Source: Hemibagrus wyckioides (Eukaryota; Chordata; Actinopteri; Siluriformes; Bagridae). From it: a stretch of DNA of 64,000 bases. Below, one piece after another: positions 58,701-64,000 of the stretch; the stretch's first letter is position 1; every line of letters begins with the position of its first letter. The DNA lies in assembly GCF_019097595.1 (NCBI RefSeq), contig NC_080735.1, forward strand, positions 14,472,417-14,536,416. Direction: 5' to 3'. Position numbers and translations under genes: made by a program. The notes under the pieces are model-generated. The model worked only from the letters and a program-made list of their open reading frames with translations, did no database searches and was not told the origin of the DNA.

Positions 58701-58706
58701 ATAATA

Positions 58707-59231
<525 letters not shown>

Positions 59232-59232
<1 letters not shown>

Positions 59233-59830
59233 ATCATGTGGCAGCAGTACAATGCCTAAAATAATACAGGTCAAGAGCTTATTATTCACATCAAAAATTA
59301 GAATTGGGCAAACTCAGTGACTTGACATATCAAATGACCAAAATAGGTGGTCAAAAGCATTGCTGATTTTTATTTTACATTTACAGCATATATCCAGTAT
59401 GACTTATGTTTATCTCATTTATACAACTATGCAGTTGAAGAGTAAGGACCTTCACCAAAGGCCCAGCTGTGGCAGCTTGGCAGTTCTGGGACTTGATCTT
59501 ACAACCTTCTACTCAGTAGTCCAACATCATACTGAGCAACCATGTACAACAGAGAGCATAGTGTGAGAGAAGTCAGAGGACTGGTGCAAGCTATTTACAA
59601 CAATGATGAGCAGAAACGCATCTCAAAAAATGTCGGGTCAGCCAAGCACAGGGATCTGAGGCTACAGTAGGCAACAAAACTGGACAGCTGAAACTTGGCC
59701 AGGTGAAATTTTGCTTCAACTGTCCAGGTTTGGTGAGACTGCGCTCACTGTAGCCTCAAATTCCTGTTCCAGATGTGGTCTGCTGCTGCTGTAGCCCATC
59801 TGCCTCGAGGTTCTGGGAAACCTTTTCACT
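59232..59830. mobile_element. Tc1-like element B, rearranged fold-back, split by a SINE
   Basis: ATCATGTGGCAGCAGTACAA and AATACAGGTCAAGAGCTTAT (59233-59275) are 5' blocks of another fish Tc1 family. The body resumes at 59570 (GAGAAGTCAGAGGACTGGTG, GATGAGCAGAAACGCATCTC). From about 59700 the same body is repeated in reverse (ACTGTAGCCTCAAATTCCTG, GTAGCCCATCTGCCTCGAGG). Inactive. Confidence 0.75.
59368..59545 (-). mobile_element. Diverged tRNA-derived SINE, nested in element B
   Basis: AAAGGCCCAGCTGTGGCAGC, TGGGACTTGATCTTACAACC and the TTTTACATTTACAGCATAT end follow the SINE order seen at 7672 and 44033, with many changes. Confidence 0.6.
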
Positions 59831-60020
59831 CAGCATGGTTGTACAAATGTTACAGTCAGAAGATTATGAGTAGTCTCTTGTGAATGGATTAACATTTTTG
59901 CTTGAAGAAATTCTAAGAGTGTTAAAGGCAGAAGTGTTTTTTCTCTTTCTTTGTGGGAGAAAATGCCCTGATCTTAGTGTCCACACTAATTATTATTGTA
60001 CATAATTATTATACATACAC
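59831..60020. other. Intergenic, nothing recognised
   Basis: Short complex segment between two repeats. Confidence 0.6.
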
Positions 60021-60024
60021 CAGT

Positions 60025-60115
60025 GTGGGATGCTATTTATGTGTAAACTGTTGATAAACTCAGATGTAGTTCAGGGGTGTGACCCTATTTCTGTCCATTT
60101 CTCTCTCTCTCTCTA

Positions 60116-60146
<31 letters not shown>

Positions 60147-60203
60147 AGGAATATAAATGGAACATTTTGCCTCAAATTTTTATTTATTTATATATTTATC
60201 TAC

Positions 60204-60245
<42 letters not shown>

Positions 60246-60275
60246 TATTATTATTATTATTATTATTATTAGACA
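60025..60275. repeat. Dispersed repeat with embedded CA and (AAT)n(ATT)n, copy 2
   Basis: GGGATGCTATTTATGTGTAA, TGTCCATTTCTCTCTCTCTC, CA run 60115-60140 and ATAAATGGAACATTTTGCCT, then AAT (60207-60244) followed by ATT (60245-60271). Same layout as 53290-53700. Confidence 0.85.
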
Positions 60276-61410
60276 TTTCTGGAGTCTTTTGTCCATAGAC
60301 TGAACTTACCTTCCAAGTGCACCTGCATTTAATAAGAACATAAGCTGGATACAACATCTGCTGAAACGTGTTTTAGGTATTTTTCTTCTTCCTTTATTGC
60401 TGTTCTGTACCTTTTGATTCTCTCTATGGACGGAATGGTGATAAAACTGCTAGAGAACATAAACTCCTGGTCTTTTGACCGTCTGTGTATGTCACAAGCC
60501 GCACATTCTGCACTGTATCACTGTATGTTATTGTAACCTTTTGCTTGCATGCAGAGCAAAAGATCCGATGCTTTATCATACATCAAATCTACACGACCGT
60601 TCGAGGAGAAATGTCTGATCTTGCTCACATGTCTGAACTAAATGGTGCTCCCTAAGCATGGCATGCACAGTCCTTATTACCCATGTTGTCTTGATAAATC
60701 TGTGTTCAGTGGTTTTATTTTCTTGGAGGTGATTTTAGAGATTAGTATTAGTTCATCAAAACGTTATTGTACTATGATTTAGACTGTAGATTTGTATTTT
60801 CTCCTTTAAGTACTTGTTTGTTGGCTTTTTTTCTCTTTCTCTCCCCCTTTCTCTCTTTCTTCTGCTGTGTTAAAAGGAGTGCAGATTTGTTGTTGTAGGT
60901 GGACACAAAGCTCACATTGTTTCACTGCCCCTGTTGTTCTGAGGCTTGGACATATGAAATCCATGTTTCTCCAACCTGGTCAGATTGAAAGAAATGCTAC
61001 TGATGTTTTAATGAAAAAGACGACAGTGATGACAAATAGGTATGCAAGAGCTGAACGACTGACTCGATTTTATGATTGTCAAGCATGTGTCGATCATCCG
61101 TTGTTTAATATATTGCGATACTTATCTGTGAATATAATTGCTGTCAGTCAGCCAGGGAGTCAGGTCTCTGTGGGAGGCAGCTCACTTTAGTCAGCAGCAG
61201 TTAAGGCTATATCTAAGCTGGAAATCTTGCAGGTGACAGACACTGAAAAGAGAACGAAGGGTCTGCCATGGATTACTGTGAAATACGAAGCTTAATACGA
61301 TAAATCAATACCGTGACTATATCATAAAAACTGCACAAAAGGTACCTAATATTTAATGGGTTTATATGCACTGATTAAACGCTAAGTTGTGAATATAGGA
61401 CTATAAAGTA
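60276..61410. other. Intergenic, no gene recognised
   Basis: A 107-codon open frame (60867-61190) matches no known family. No repeats of note. Confidence 0.55.
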
Positions 61411-61412
61411 GG

Positions 61413-61832
61413 TACACCGATCAGACATAACATTATGACCACTGAGAGGTGAAGTGAATAACACTGATGTTAACACTACTCAATAACACTGACCACACCA
61501 GCCATATGACATGCCCTTTATTAGAGTCATTGGATCACACTTGGAGAGTAGGTTAGAATTTTGTTAAACACCAATCAGGCATAAGATTATGAGCACTGAG
61601 AGGTGACGTAAATAACACTAAACTATCTCCTCATCATGGCACCTGTTAGTGGGTGGGATATATTAGGCAGCAAGTGAACATTTTGTCCTCAAAGTTGATG
61701 TGTTAGAAGCAGGAAAAATGGACAAGTGTAAGGATTTGAGCAAGTCTGACAAAGGGACAAGAGTCAGGGCAGCAAAATGGGACCAACACCAATATTAGGC
61801 AGGTGGTCATAATGTTATGCCTGGTTGGTGTA
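61413..61832 (+). mobile_element. Tc1-like element A, copy 10, two remnants
   Basis: A solo 5' end (61413-61466), then a second heavily deleted element (61565-61832) that keeps both ends and only about 100 bases of the interior. Confidence 0.88.
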
Positions 61833-62650
61833 ATATACAATGCATAATTGCAAGTTGAATACTTAGGCTCAAGGAACTAATATTAATGTTAATTAATATT
61901 AAAATTAAATACTCACTGGTAGCTGTGTACCTGGTATTTTCTCAGAAATCTGTACACCATGAAAGAAACTGAGTAACCCCATTAAATAACAATAAATTTC
62001 CTTTAAATAACAATAATGAATCATTCAGTTCATTACTCAGTAATGTGAGCAGCTCTATGCCTCCAGTGATAATGAAAGATTTTCTGTAAGTTCATAATCC
62101 TGTGCAAAACTCTTTCATTTCTCAGCATACACTAGCTTGGTATTTTTGCCTTCTTACTTCAAAGTCGTACTTGGACCGTCCTTAACAATATACTACCAGC
62201 TGGGACTTCCTGTTTCCATTAGATAACATTTCCTGCTAAACTGTCTATTGTCTTTAGTCAGAGTATTATCTAGAGCTGTGTTCAGAAGAACGTTGCCACC
62301 CTTAAACAAATCAACATATATTGCATTCAATACTTATTTCTTAAAATCTTATTGCTATTTAAATAAATACTGGACACAGGAAACAGCATGATTCAGAACT
62401 GTTACAGAGGTGCACTACATCTGGTCTGAATCCAACCATGTGACAATGCATCCTGGAATAAATTAATCATGCATGCCAAACCTGATTATTTTTAAAGCAG
62501 TAGCTGTTTATAATAACACGCCTGTGGATCAGGTGCATTCAGTTAAGGAGCAGCAGCAAAGAGTTTGAAGTGCCCTCTAAACATTTTCATGTCACTTGGG
62601 AAGTAAGGTGGTTAAAGATGGTGGTGCAGGAACACTTACGAAACACTTAT
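61833..62650. other. Intergenic, no gene recognised
   Basis: AT-rich complex sequence with no match. Confidence 0.6.
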
Positions 62651-62655
62651 AACAA

Positions 62656-63135
<480 letters not shown>

Positions 63136-63455
63136 TATAATATAATATAATACAAAACAGCTATTGGAATATTCAGAGGTTGATTCGAAAGGGGATGCAA
63201 GTCTATGCCATCTCATATTAATTACAACAACAATAAAAAAACAAGAATAATTGGGTAAAATTTGCTGTGTTTATTTTTCACATTCATGGAGTTATTTAAG
63301 ATTACTTGGTTTGGATTGTAACCAACAGTATAATTTGTGCATAGTAAATGTAGAAATGCATGCTTTTATTCCCGTATTCACAAATGAATGTGTGGAAAAC
63401 ATTTAGAACTGACTGAGTTTAGACATTTAGATCTGAACACAACAACAAGAAGAAA
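63136..63455. other. Intergenic, no gene recognised
   Basis: AT-rich; nothing seen. Confidence 0.6.
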
Positions 63456-63459
63456 ACGT

Positions 63460-63790
63460 TGCGCAGCAGGTAGTCTCGTCACCTCCAGGGTCCCTTGGTT
63501 TTGATGCTGAGCCCAGTTTACTTTCTGTGTGGAGTTTTCTGTGCTCTATTCATGTCAGTCTGGGCTTCCTCCGGGCTCTCAGATTCCTCCCACCTCCCGA
63601 AACACGCCGGCGGGTGGATTTACGACTCTAAATTGTCCCTAGGTGTGATGTGTGTGTGCGTGATGTCCTGTGAAGAACAGCTATCCCATTCTGGATGTGT
63701 TCCTGCCTCATACCCAGTGCTCCTATAGGACTGGGTCTGGCTTTAACACAACCATGAGTGGAATAAAGCTGAAGATGATTGAATAAATAT
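63460..63790 (+). mobile_element. Diverged fish SINE with LINE-type 3' end
   Basis: tRNA-like head GCGCAGCAGGTAGTCTCGTC, then GTGTGGAGTTTTCTGTGCTC, GGGCTTCCTCCGGGCTCTCA, CTCCCACCTCCCGAAACACG and GACTCTAAATTGTCCCTAGG. The order matches 39715-39990 with heavy decay. Confidence 0.65.
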
Positions 63791-63867
63791 TGAGGGGAAT
63801 TTATTTATGCTAGTTCACATTATTTGCTATATTGTGAACTATATTATTATAATATGTGAAGTATATT

Positions 63868-64000
63868 GGGGCGGTGGTAGCTCAAGTGGTTAAGGCTCTG
63901 GGTCGTGGACGGGATGATCGGGGTTCAAGCCCCAGCACTGCCAAACTGCCACTGTTGGGCCCTTTGAGCAAGGCTTCCAACCCACCCTGCTCCAGGGGTG
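63868..64000 (+). mobile_element. tRNA-derived SINE, head complete, cut by right edge
   Basis: GGGGCGGTGGTAGCTCAAGT carries the A-box-like TAGCTCAAGTGG and GGGGTTCAAGCCCC the B box. CTGCCACTGTTGGGCCCTTT, GAGCAAGGCTTCCAACCC and CTGCTCCAGGGGTG follow, as in 35707-35881. Not a functional tRNA gene. Confidence 0.85.

Noticed and set aside
63868..63960. tRNA gene
   Set aside because: A and B boxes are present but the cloverleaf is degenerate and the sequence continues into a SINE body seen elsewhere in the window.

Overview
The window is vertebrate nuclear DNA from a teleost fish. The evidence is three split genes with vertebrate gene structure (GT/AG introns), many Tc1-like DNA transposons, tRNA-derived fish SINEs with the shared tail seen in many teleosts, and very dense microsatellites (TTTC, ATCT, CA, CT, AAT, TA). 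The mix of repeats suggests an otophysan such as a catfish, but this is an inference and the species cannot be read from the sequence.

Layout. 1-5017 (minus): the 5' two fifths of dis3, the catalytic subunit of the RNA exosome; eight exons encode residues 1-373 and the gene runs off the left edge. 5018-9176: intergenic DNA between two head-to-head genes, mostly a 1.35-kb TTTC/TTCC tract and two Tc1-type elements, one of them carrying a SINE. 9177-23472 (plus): complete metap1d, mitochondrial methionine aminopeptidase 1D, ten exons and 337 residues, with introns full of pyrimidine and ATCT arrays. 23600-31555: no gene; repeats plus several high-complexity blocks with homeodomain-type sites. 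31556-33315 (minus): complete dlx2-type homeobox gene, three exons and 278 residues. 33400-64000: gene-poor DNA, consistent with the long upstream flank of a developmental regulator; it holds Tc1-like elements, SINEs, LINE debris, a roughly 42-bp minisatellite and microsatellites.

The main biological point is synteny. In tetrapods the order is METAP1D, DLX1, DLX2, with DLX1 and DLX2 convergent. Here metap1d is followed directly by a minus-strand dlx2, and no dlx1 homeobox can be found. This matches a dlx2b-type locus that lost its dlx1 partner after the teleost genome duplication. If the convergent-pair enhancers survive, they should lie in 25.3-31.5 kb, and candidate blocks are listed.

The genes do not form a pathway: dis3 processes and degrades RNA, metap1d trims initiator methionine from mitochondrial proteins, and dlx2 regulates forebrain and pharyngeal-arch development. 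The rest of the window is mainly a record of transposon decay: one Tc1-like family is present about eleven times, including two subfamilies with shared deletion junctions, fold-back derivatives and nested insertions. I found no new multi-gene system.
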